A stretch of DNA of 64,000 nucleotides from Lucifuga dentata (taxonomy: Eukaryota; Chordata; Actinopteri; Ophidiiformes; Bythitidae). The stretch is taken from NCBI GenBank assembly GCA_014773175.1, contig VXCM01000440.1, positions 1-64,000 on the forward strand, in the 5' to 3' direction. Both the position numbers and the translations under genes were made by a program. This document shows, piece after piece, positions 47,701 through 60,581 of this stretch. The notes under the pieces were generated by a model, which was given only the letters and a program-made list of their open reading frames with translations, did not search any database and was not told the origin of the DNA. Each line of letters opens with the position of its first letter. Position 1 is the first letter of the stretch.

Positions 47701-50700
47701 GTGGGGCCCTGTGGTTGTAGTAAAGGGATAGAAAGCACCAAGCCAAGGGGCAAACCTATAGACAGACTTTCTCGTACCAAAGCCTCACGAGGGTAGCGTA
47801 AGATGCTGTAGTGCAACAATATGAATGGCTGAAGTTTATTATCATGTTAAAGTTCACATTTATTAATCAACCTTGTATGGTGGGATTCCGTTGTTCACCA
47901 TATATACGAGTCTTTACTTAATCATCTTATGAAGGAAAGAAATTCATGCACAGAATGATTATGCTGTACGTAAAGCAATGGATTGTTTACATGCAGGAGT
48001 GAATTGATTTACAGTCGCATAATTTAAGTCCATTACTCAGGCTACACCAACATCGAATTATGCCGGTGTTTATGTGATGTTGAAAAAACATCCTAAATCG
48101 AAGTAGGAAATTTTAACATGTAAGCCTTCTGACTATCTGCCAGTTTAAGTCCTAAACACTAGACTCTCCCACTCAGTTAGTCCTTCCTCAGTGACCTTTA
48201 ACCCGTCCCAGATGTCCACCATGATGCTCCATTGTGTTTAAAGCGGTCTTCTCCCCTCCTCCTGTTACATCATCACTACTGCACCACATGCAGCTGCTGT
48301 CCCATCCATATTTAATGCCCTTTCCTTAGAGATGAATGACCATCTTCAGACGCTGCACAGACACTGCTGTTATATCATTACCAGCACAAAAGCATGAGTC
48401 TGTGTTGTAGGATGTTCATCATATGAGGCGCAGTAAGTGGCATTCTGCAGTAAGCGTGGAAGCAGCTTTGCTCTAGATGTGTGGGGTTTTTCTTCATATG
48501 TGTGTATTGCATGCAATTGTGTCAGAGTTTACTGTATATAGTTTTTTGTTTTTGTTTTTTTTTCAGCATAGTTTTCTGGCATCAATTCCTCCAGCGTTCA
48601 CTTCAGTGTTTTACACAGTGACCTCATTTGTCCCTCTTCCTGTCTCTCTTTCACTCCTAGGCTGCTGGAAACCAATGACCCAGAAGAGACAAAGGGTAAG
48701 ACAAACTCTCCACTTTCACCGCACTCCAGTCCTCTGTTGTTCCTGAGACATTATTATATCCCTGAAGTCTTTGAAGGTTGCCTCTTTGTACAGTGTTCAA
48801 GCAATATTGATCTTATTGCTGATGTCAGATCACCTACTTGGTTTATGGTTGCAAGTTGCTAACACTCTGCAGCTGAAAAAGAGTGGACAACAAATTTTGT
48901 AAATTCAGTGCCTCTATGTTGGTTCCGTTTGTGATTTAAAATGAATGTTTCACTTCAGGCAATTATTTTCTTTGTCAGTAAGAGGGGATATAATACCATG
49001 TATATGTCTTGAGTTTTGTTTTTGTTTTTTTTGTTTTTTTTGAGACAGTATTTTGTCTGTGCGCAGAAGTTTGATTCTGTGCAGTTATAGTGGAATCTTG
49101 TTTCAGCCAGCTAACATGAACTGCTTTTGGAGCTAGCTCCAACAGAAAGAGGAGGAATGACTGAGTTCACACACGGGCTGCTGGCAGCTCTACTTGACTC
49201 ACATTTGGCCACCTGAGCACACTGCCTGGTAGCCTGCCTGTTCAGTGGCTCCCTGCTTTGTTGGCCTACTTGCCTGTGTGGCTCTTTGCTTCCCTGCGGA
49301 GAGACACAGAAAAAGGTAATGGGAAAGTCCTAAGAGCGAAACAGCCTGGATATTTTAGCAGGACAGGTCAACCAGCATTGTGTAACGTGTCTTATTTGAA
49401 CAATAATGTAAACAGACAATCTATACACTGCAAGCCATTCAGGAAGTGATAGAACAAATCCACCTTTTCAAATGGAATCATGCGAGCCTTTTTAATCTAA
49501 ACTTTAATCGCCTTGAATGAAATGGTTTGTTTTGTTTCATATAAAACTGCACAGTAAGCATAAACAGTAAATGAAGGAGCCAGTGGACCCACATGTAAAT
49601 AAATCCAACATTTTACACAAACAGTGATTATGCGTTGTGTATTCACTAAGATGCTTACTCAGCCGTTGCTAGTAGTGGTGCATTATTTTTTAACTACAGC
49701 AGCATGATTATTGCCTCCTGTTTAAGTATATTAAACTAGGTCTAATTCTATGTTCATAGGTTGTTAAAATGGAAACAGACATGAAGTAGCTTCTAATATT
49801 TTACTGCTGCTGTGGACTGGCATATAACGTTCACTGGCTTTCCAGGACTTAAACTTGTTTTTTTCTCTTACTGGTAGATTTTAGTTTCTTATATTTTTCA
49901 CAAAAAACAGGGGTAAGCGGTCGTGCTTGGAAGATGAAGAGTAAAAAAATTGTCTCAAAATTAATTAAACATATATTGAGGAAAAAGGAAACCTCATCAG
50001 AGCTGGCAATATGCTCACATGGCTGGTAGCCGTTTGTCTCTAGGCTGGCAGGAGCTTCAGTGCTTTGAGCCAGGACGCCGTGCATGGTTGCTTCAGGAGT
50101 TTCCTCAATCCCTCAGCTATGCATAATAACATCCAACTGAGCTACGCTGAACAAACTGTATCAGCCTTCACTTAGATGTTTGTTTCCATTGCATATGTAC
50201 CTTGCAATGCTCATACTCACACAGTAAAGAATGTTTTTTTTTTTCCATCTTTGATTCAGTATGGGCATTGTAAAAGTGTGCTTGAAAAGTACCCATATTA
50301 TATTCAGTACCCCCCCTTGTAAGGGCACTGTTAGCTAATGTCATTATGTAGTAATAGTACATGGCCTGCACACAATGCATAGAAGGCTGCTGATGCTGTA
50401 GCAAACTCATTGCCATCATATGAATCACGGCAATTATTAAATGTAAAAAGTCCTGTTAGACTCCCTGTGGTAAGCAATTTTGATCCACCCCGTACCATTC
50501 CTCAGAACCTGCTGGGCAATATTCATGTCAACGCATACCTCATCAGTCAGGACAAAGGCCTACCTGAAGAGTTCTCTACAGCTATAACCGAGCAGCCTCA
50601 TGAGATGGATGATGATACTTATGGATGAGTCAGTCAACTTAAGAGGTTTTTTCTTCCTTCACTTGAGAGGTTTTTTTTTTCCTTCTGTTTCTCAGACATT

Positions 50701-53700
50701 GGAAAAAGGATGATCTGAAAAAGATTGGACTGGTGTCAAAATCAAAAGAAAACACATTGAGTGGAATCACCGGGCTGTAATGTGTAATGTTTCATCATCT
50801 GAACTAAATCATCCTGCGTTTTGGACAGTGCAGAGCTTGGAAATGTAATGCTAAACAAGGCTGTAAGACTTCAGCTGAGTTTTTTTGTGGGGGAGATATG
50901 TCATTATTTTGGATTTTACTTTGGATTCTTTCTGTGGGGAAGATTATTTTGGCTTAAAACATCTCATTGTCAGGGCATTAAAAATAAAGTTACAATAGGT
51001 GATTGTTATTCAGTGTGCTGACTTAACTCTTGTTTTGGAATTCCATAAAGTATAATGGTTTCCTTTTGTTAAGATTAGAAGATTCGATCAAGAGAGAAAT
51101 TATTCTTTCTCTCTCACACAAGACACAAAGTTAACAGTATTTCTCTGCAGGAAAAAATGCATTATGTTCACCATCAATTGTTTTTGTTCCTGATAGACTC
51201 AAGATGTTTTAACATCCTTGTATGTTTGGACCATTGATGATCTGTAACATTTTGAACTTATTCTGAGTCCGGGAGAACATCTTCCTCCATTGTTTTCCTT
51301 CTGTGATCCCAAGGTATCTTATCAGACTATCTGAGAAAGAACATTTTTAAGACCTAATAAGATGTATCTGGTCAGTTTTCCAGTCTAAATTTTTCAACAC
51401 ATTCATTTCCTCTCTGAGTACAGCATATTTTGGCAGAGAGAGAGAAATATTGACTGTGTGGATTAGAGATGGGAGATTTGGATCATATCTTCAATGATGC
51501 TATACTGTATATAATTTCTGTACACACTTTGAATTTTCTGTTAAATCAGTGTGAATATCTATGACTATGTGCACTCTGCTCTTCTTGTGTGCAGTTGTGT
51601 TTCTGTGTAGATGAAGCTAAAAGTTTGACCTTGCCATCTCCCAAACCATAAACACTGTATTTTGTTTGCAGAAGCCAAACGCACACACACTGTTATCCTC
51701 CACCTTCATTCTAGAGTGAAATCTTGTCTGGCTGTGGCGCCACTGACAGAAAGCAATTCTCTCCACTGTTTGAATGAAAAAACAGTGTTTTGTTACTGAA
51801 GCATCTTTGTAAACTGTGTGTGTCTGTGTGTGTTTCAGTTGATGAGAAGCCTGCAGACTCAGCCAAGAGGAGTGTAACTTCCAAAATGTCTCTTTTTAAG
51901 GTACAGTATACTGGGTTTGCCTCCCTTTCATGTACGCCAGTCCATTTGTGTATCTATGTACGAGTGTGCTATGTCATGCATACATACAGTATGTAGTATG
52001 TATTACTGTATCATCTTGTGTGGGCACAATCTGAATTGAAATATAAAAAATTACCGGTAGTTATTTGTTAACTGTGGATTGGAACTGTTTCCAAAGATTG
52101 TGCCTTTTATCAATCTGTGGATGTTTTATGTGTATGTTCTAGGGCTGGGCAATAAATCAATTTAATCGAGTAATTTGAGTTTACGTTTTTGCACGATGTG
52201 TAAAATGGCTAAAACGGAAAATCGAGTTTTTTTAAAAAAAACTACTAACTATTTTTAACGGGGAAAATGCGGAGCGGGTCGCTCTCCATCAGTCAAACCC
52301 ATTCCCGGTTCGTGCGTGTTAAACCTACAAGCCTTATATTTTCGTGTGTCCGTGAGTGTCCGTGGCTCCGCCTGCAGCGGGACAGTCTCCATTTACCAAT
52401 CAATGGTCCATCAAGTTCACTGCTGCCACGCCCACGAAGCTTTCAGCAGATCAGACATGCTAGCAAGATGGCAACAAACGCTTCGACTGAAGATGAGCTC
52501 GTTTCTAAAAAAGGTAACTTCACTTCATCATTTGGAAGTTGTTCGGTTTTGCGCTTCATGGCGCGGAGCTCCTATAAACTTTACAGNCTTCATCATTTGG
52601 AAGTTGTTCGGTTTTGCGCTTCATGGCGCGGAGCTCCTATAAACTTTACAGACCCATTTGCTCCACGCTTCACAGCGTTCAACAAATGGGTCTGTAGGTG
52701 GAATACTGTAACATGTCGGAGCAGCAAGCCAGAGGCAGCAGACAGGCTGGTGTTCCTCACAGGAAGCTGGACATCACTGCTAAAACCTTTTATTTTAAAA
52801 GTTTTTGGTTAGAAAGCCCAACATTTTATTATTTTAATAAAGAAAATACTCATTTGAATTTGTTTTTTTTTTTTNAAAAAAAAAAAAAAAAGATTAAAAT
52901 CGCAAATCGGCCATCATGTGAAAAAAATCAAGATTTATTTTTAGGCCATATCACCCAGCCTTAGTATGTTCATGTCACTATAAAGCCAAAACGTATTTTA
53001 GTTTTTGTGTTATTTTGCCAAATCCCCTAATCTTTCAAAACCAAATGTTTAAGGTTTACATCAACCTTAAAATACAGTGTTTTGTCTACTAACACTCACA
53101 CAGGATTGTAGAAGGCATTTTAATTTCTCTGTAAAAGCAATCGTCTCCTGGGACTATATTCTCTGCTGATTTTTTTTCGTGTAGCTACACTTGGATCGGT
53201 TAAATTCAGTTACTTTGACAAAAAATAACAGCAACACAATAATTTTTCACTGTGATGGATTACTTATCTCGAGCACGTTTCAAGTCTCCTCAAGTTGATT
53301 TTTATAGTGTACTAGAATCACCTGAAACCAATGGCAGTGTGGAAAGGTGGAAAAACAAATCTAATATTTACTGCTTCAGTAGCATGTTTTGAAAAATGGT
53401 TGGCAGTAATGTAACATGTATGCGGATTGTATTTATTGGGATCAAAGGTGCAAAATTAGTAGTATGCCCCTTTAAGGGCTTCGGTTTTAGGACATTTTTG
53501 CGTGATTTACAGGTGTCCCAGTTTGCTACAGTGGTGGTTACCACTTGTGAATCCCAGCTCAGAATGACCCAGCCCAGACTGCCCCCTTTTAAATTTGGAT
53601 TGCCTTGTTCCAATAGCTGCCAAGATGGCAGTATATGGTAAACCAAATCCTAGCTTCCAAACAACCCTCCAGAAACTCATGGGTCACATCACAGACTCTA

Positions 53701-54280
53701 CGTCCATGCTTTTGTTTTTGTTTTTTTTACAGCCTGTGGTTATTTATTTTTTATTTCCATTGCAGAGTTCCACATAGCCCTTTCCAGTGCAGCTGGTGTA
53801 TACTTTAACTCCGTCTCTGGACGAATGCCCCATTAATAATAAATTGAGCCGTTCCATAGAGCAACGAGTTCTCTTGCACCTGGATGCTCAGTTGGCCAAA
53901 GTCATGACTTCACACACAATCCTTGGAGGTCTGAAGTAGTGAGAAGAAAAGTCTAAAAAAAGTTTGAAGATATAGTCAGCAATAAAAGCTTTAAAAATTC
54001 CCCAATCCTATGGAAGACACACATATGTTCTTTGAAATGAACAGAGTTGTCTGGGTTTCCCAGGCTGTTAAGGTTTCAGAAGTGGGTGGATTTCATGACA
54101 GCAGATGGAAATGGCTGTGTATAGCTGTTGAACTACATCTTGGCACCAGGAGCAGTGCCAAGGCTCGGCCAAATGAACCCAGATGGCAGCAAGTCTCTCT
54201 AACCAAGACCTGCTGGGAAAACAGCTCACACAAAGGGGCTATCTTACTGTCACACTTCTTTCTTTATTTACTTCTTGTCT

Positions 54281-54332
<52 letters not shown>

Positions 54333-57300
54333 TCCTTCCTACTTGTTTCACTCCTCCTACCCCTGTTATTTCATTGTGTCCCACTTGAGATTTGAGACAG
54401 CAGTGACAAATGACTCCTTACTGTCTCCATTTTTCCCAGAGAAAGGGTTCCTGTTGAAAGCTAGTGAGTCCGTGTCTCCAGCAGGAGAAGCTAAGTTATG
54501 AGATCACAGCAGTACGTCTGTTTTCCAACATGAATGAAGGCTATAAAGTGTATGCACATAGTTGTCTAAAGAAAGACATAGCTCATTCATAGATTGATAG
54601 TCCTGGCTAAATTTCTTTGTTTCAGTATTTTAGCCTTTCTTTTCCAAAAGGCTACATATTTATTTTGAGTGGACTGAAATTTGTAATCTTTTTTCTTTCA
54701 TCTTTTGATTAAAATGAGCCTCTTTCTTAAAAACAAAAAAGGGCTTACCACTGGCCCAGTGATTTACTTACTTTTTCCTGAAATCAGTCAGCCTTATTTA
54801 CTTTCTGAGCGTTATCATCTATAAGCGAGTATTTCATTTCAATAAACTCATTATGCAAGTTCCTTTGCTGCCCTCGCACCTGGAAATCTATTCGTCTTCA
54901 CCAATTCTCCCCAGGGCCTCATTAGACTGTTAATGACAGTCTGAAATAGCTACATGGTTTACAGTGAATGCAGGTGTGAAAAATCAGATAAATGGAAAAG
55001 GTCAAGTTTAACCAGAATTTGAGCGTAGAGTAGGTCTTTTCTTTTTCATTGTCTTTTATTTATTCAGTGTCAAAGAAGATCTTTCTCCCTTTCAGAGGGA
55101 TCAACAGATTTCCATGTTGTAATTGTCTTCCTTTGCATTTATCACATATAGTTTGAATTGTAAAACAGCTTGCAAATGTATGTCTGTTACTCTTGGTTGA
55201 ACAATTATATCTGCTCCTCAGGTCAGCTGGACAGAAGATCCAGTAGAACAATATTAAAAAAAAAAACAAACTTAATGGCAGCTCCCTTGAGGGGACTTTT
55301 CTGTAATGTGAAAAATACCCACACTGCTCATCCATCTCTTATTTATTTTAGATTTTATGTACTCAGAGTGGGTTGGTTTCACTTCAAATACTTGCTCTTT
55401 ACCTAAATGCCCTACTTCACTGTTACAGATTTAAGAGCTTAAATTCTGCTTTTATATTGTACTGTTGGTGTGGGACTTTTTTCAAAAACCTGGTTCCTAA
55501 ATTTTAGGCTGCGGCCATCCCTTTCTCTCTGTAGGAAGAGGAAGTGACAGAGGATGAAAGCAGTGGTCGACGTGACAAAGACAGCATAAATCGTCAGCCT
55601 ATCAATGACGAAGAGGCCGTTTCTGCCAGGTGGGCTGTTTACTTCTAAGTGAATTTGACTGGATAATAGAATTGCCGTATTACTCAATTATCGAAACTAC
55701 ATTTCCTTTTCTGGAAGCAGCTCGATGGCTAATTCACGTCTGACTAAAATGTATAATATAATCAAGTGGCCGACCCCTTTATTAGACTCTTAATGCAGTC
55801 TTTTGTTTTACCAGTCAAGTAATGGCTTTAGTGGGCTGTGTTACTATATTTATGGTGCAATACAAGCAGATAGAAGTAACTGATTTGACTTGAAGTCATC
55901 TGACAAACAGATTATGAATGAATGGAGCAAGCAGGTAAGCTGAAAAGGAGTCTAATATAAACTCCTGCAGAGATAAACCAGATAAACCTGCAGAGCGTGC
56001 CTGTAATACCACACACACACATGCATACAGTACACAAACACACAGAGGCCTATGTGGTAGCTATGACAATGCAAACCAGATTGAAGCTAATTGCAGCAGC
56101 AAAGAGAGCCTGTCAGTGGGTTATCAGAGACATGTATCCTTGTGTGTGTTTGTGTCCCTCTATAGATACACATCTTCCTACAACTTTCTGTTTTACTTTA
56201 ATTTGAAGTGACCCATAAACCATTTCCCATTTCCCCCAAAGTCAGAAAGGCAGTAAGATAATGAGATCACTTTTTTAAGTGATTTGCAGCTGAACCTGGA
56301 CACTGACCTTTTTATTATTAAAATATTGTCTCAATGAAAATAATAGATTAATTGTTCAGAGGTCAATGAGAGTACAGTGAATGTCACTGCCTTTCAGAGG
56401 GCAAACGAGATTATGCATTGATGATATTTTGTTCTGTTTAGACCACCAGGTTTTGCTCATGTTTGTTAACCAGCCTACATTCAGTATCTTTATCATTACT
56501 TTGCTCCTTCCTGTACTGGTTGAATGGTTCTACCTTCAAAGTTTTTCACGAATTGTATTATTTGTTTTTTTTTGTTTTGTTTGTTTTTTTGTAACTCCCT
56601 GTGTCTCTGCCCTATTCTGTCCCTTTTGTACTGATTCTGCAGCCTTCCTAAAACACATATGATCAAGGAAAAAGAAGAGAATGAGAGCACAGATGAACCC
56701 TCATGGAAAGAGCAGCGTGAACATTTTCCCAATGTGGAGAAAGAGGAGAAGGTTGGTTTCTTTGAAATCGTAATGCATATCTGTCTTGATCTCGTGTTTG
56801 TGTTGTGTTAGTCTGTTCTCATGGTCTGATTTAATTTAGTTTTTACATTTTTTTTAATTGCTGTATCAGTTTAGGTTTAATTCATAGAACACACACATTC
56901 CTTAATTCCAGTATTAACCTTCATTACAGCATGCCTAGTTTTATCCCAATTCTTACCTTAATCCAGACTGTAAATAGCTCCTTATCTGCCTAAAGTGTCG
57001 ACAGACAGGTCTTACTGTTCCCCTTAGGCTTTAAATTGATCCTCACAGATAATATGAGTAGGTACACATATTTCATACCACATGTATTCTGCCCCCTGGT
57101 GTTTTTTTTCATTGAAGCAGACCACCTGGGTAGTGCTGCACTTTCACTCCTAGTTGGTTTCACTGTGTCTTTCTTCATCTCCCACTCCATCAGCACTCTC
57201 CCGTAACCTTTGACCCATCAGCAGGACTTCTGCTGTCCAACTCCTCTAAGTGATAGCACATTCAACACACACAAACTGGTTGTGTTTGGGTCATTGCGCA

Positions 57301-60300
57301 TTTGATTCCATGTTTCATACCCTAATGCTACATCATTTTGGTTGAAAGTGCTACCCAGCATTGTAGGTGAGTGATCAAGTCAAAGAGGTTCGAACAGTAA
57401 TTGACAAATGTAATTCAGTAACCTGGACACAAAACAGACACATTAGACAGTCTCACAAAAGCAACACAACATGACAGAACAGATATGATTTTACTGACAT
57501 GTTTTTCTGAACATCATTACAGATAAACGTGTGTTCTAGATTTGTTGACAAAGGACAAATCTGTCTCAATATTGTAGATTATATTCACTTTCCTCTCTCC
57601 TTCTTTCTTAATACACTGTTTCTTATTGCTTCAATCAGTTAATGTGGGATTTTTACTTGATTCCTTGCTCAGGCTGCAGGTTGGAATTCCAGTTCAGTTC
57701 CTAGGAAATGGATTTAAAAATGAAAGTCTGGTAACTGAGAGTTAATCATTATACAGTTTGTATAATGATGCCATTTTGTAGAAACCTATAGCTACACTTT
57801 TTCAGTAGGGTTGCAACTTTAATGACATTTGCTTTGTTATAAGTGTCAGGCTTGGTGATCAAAAGCTCTCTCTCTCTCTCTCTCTCTCNNNNNNNNNNNN
57901 NNNNNNNNNNNNNNNNNNNNNNNNNNNNNNNNNNNNNNNNNNNNNNNNNNNNNNNNNNNNNNNNNNNNNNNNNNNNNNNNNNNNNNNNNNNNNNNNNNNN
58001 NNNNNNNNNNNNNNNNNNNNNNNNNNNNNNNNNNNNNNNNNNNNNNNNNNNNNNNNNNNNNNNNNNNNNNNNNNNNNNNNNNNNNNNNNNNNNNNNNNNN
58101 NNNNNNNNNNNNNNNNNNNNNNNNNNNNNNNNNNNNNNNNNNNNCCACCACCACCACCACCACCACCACCACCACCAGCCTTCCTGTCTCTTTTCTGACA
58201 GAGCTCCACTCCTCAGCAAGGACAGAGACGCCTCTCCCCCTCCCTCTTCTCCCTATCAGCCTGCCTCGCTGCAGCGCCAAGACTCGGGACCTCGAGGCAT
58301 CAAGGGAATCCTGAAGAAAAGCCGCTCCACCAGTGTGGAGTCGGACCACAGCGAGAGCTCAACACCTGAGTGTGCACCAGCCCGACAAAGCAGCGTCACC
58401 CTCAGCCACTCTGACAGTGAGGAAGAAGAGGAGGAGGAGGAAGAAATCAGCAGGGAAAAAGATGAAGAGGATGACTCATTAACTCTGGATAGCACTGATG
58501 GAGGGTGTTTGAGTACCTCTACACAGCAGAGGGAGGGCAGCAGTAGCAGTAGCAGCAGAGGGAGTTTAGAAGAGATGCGGAGCCCCTCACCTGATGAGAG
58601 CTTGGAGCAGACCCTCTCCATATCTGAAGATGGAGAGGAGCTGGAGAGCAGTTTGGATGGAAGCCTGGGCTCCTCCTTCAGTCAGAGGTCAGTGGATCTA
58701 CACAAGCGTGCAGCATGTACAGAAATGGGCATTTTTCTTTGTCTCAGATTTCAGGTCTGGACAAATTAGACTGCACATACTGTTACAGTATTGTAGTTCT
58801 TACAGTCCAGGCCTATAAGAAAAGCAAATTTTCATCCATCATCATGTGATATATACAATCAAGTGATATCTAAGTAGAAGAGAAACTACTATACCATGAG
58901 TCATGAAGGTCGTACTTGGCTGTCTGACACCCTCCCCAGGCCCACAGTGGGGTTAGAAGTGACAACCACTGCCAGATCATAGGGAGTTTGATTCAGAATT
59001 AGGAGAAAAGGGAGAGAAACCAGGTCATACAACATTTAAATTCCATTTCACTGACTTTTTAATCTGTTAAGAAAAAACTTAACCCTTAACATCAGTGAAA
59101 TTTTCTTTTCTAGACTGACAGACTTGACAAGTTCAGAAGAGAAGATGGACCGATTTAAGAAGCACAAGTCTTCTGAAATGGTCCAGACATCACTAGCTGA
59201 TCGCTTCAGCCAGCTCCAAGATGCTGAAAATTCCTGGAAGAAAAAGGTAAAAGGCTCACTGAGTATGTGCTGCTACTGAGTAGTGGCATAAAACAGTTAC
59301 ATTTTTATGGCATAGTGTTGTTACTGTATTTCAGGGATTACCATATGCTCAGGCTTCTTCTCAACTTTGTGTACATGGAAAGAAAGGTTTGGCTGTGGAC
59401 ACGTCTTCCTCTGCTGAATCAGTGCATTTGGGAGTGGTGATGCCTTAAACCACAAACCCATAGTAGCCTCCCAAAGAGAAAGAGAAATACATCTCTGTCG
59501 CTTGTAAAAATGCAATCCATGCCATGACCAAAACCAGAAACTTCACAAGTTTATGTTGCTTCCAGTGTTTCTCCTGACAGTTTCTCAAAATTGAAAAAAA
59601 AAGTTATTCTACAGTGTTTGTCTCCGTCCATAAGAAAGGCTTGTTTGTTTGTTTGTTTATTTATTTATTTATTTATTTAGTCGAACAAAGCTGCAGACAT
59701 CTCCATCACATAGTTTTGAATACTCAGCCAATTCTGGTTGTGACCACTTATATCCAAACATGACCATTCCTGTTGAATATTCTGGTGACAAAATTAAGAT
59801 TGTTAATACTTTATCCTAAGCATTACAGAGACAGTAGAAGTACAGGATGAAGCAGTGGAAAAAGTGTGATGTGTGTGTGTGTGTGGTGAATGGATCCCTG
59901 ACAAAGCACCATGAGATTTAACTGGACAGTAAGTTTGAAATGATGTCATGTTTATTTTGTCATTTTTTGACTTGAGATCTGTGTCCATCAGTGATCCTCT
60001 TGGATGATTCTTGGTTTGGGCTCATCTTCCATCCAGAAATTAGCAAAACCTTAGGACGAAGCCAGTTTTACAAGATAAGATTTGATAAGTCACAGACAGC
60101 AGCAACATAAATAAGTATGTGCAGGCGGCCAAAAATTCTAACAAATCCCCAGTCAGTTAGAAATGTGATGTCATTTTATATTTGTGTGGTTTTCCTCTAT
60201 GATGAAAATCTCACCAAATCCACAAATTTGATCTATTTCCACTCATGGCAGAAAAACAGCATCTTTAGCATTCACACACATGAAAGACGGCCAAACTGGC

Positions 60301-60548
60301 GCCCAAAGAGTCTGTGGATTTCTCCCTTTATTTCTGTCAAGTTATTGCCTGTGAACTCGCTGTGCTCTGTGGCTGCTACTGTTAAGTCAAGTCAAATCAA
60401 GTTTATTTGTACTGCCCAGTAGTACAAACAATGGCTCTGAATGCTTTAGAGCTCTGCAAAGCAAACTCAGATCATAGCTGAAGATATTAAAGTGCAGACA
60501 GCAAAGTACCAGAGTTTGTTTCATCAATTATGGGCATGTACTTTAATG

Positions 60549-60581
<33 letters not shown>

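Noticed and set aside
47623..47796. Open stretch after an acceptor in a svil intron (HSTPSQVFDV...)
   Set aside because: The only donor near its start is poor, the frame does not fit neighbouring svil exons, and it ends in a stop without a convincing polyadenylation context.
50506..50628. 41-codon open stretch with protein-like composition ending in TGA
   Set aside because: It has an acceptor, but the frame cannot be joined to either upstream svil exon without an early stop. Kept only as a remark in the intron entry.
57383..57395. B-box-like 'ggttcgaaca'
   Set aside because: No upstream A box or cloverleaf; isolated match.
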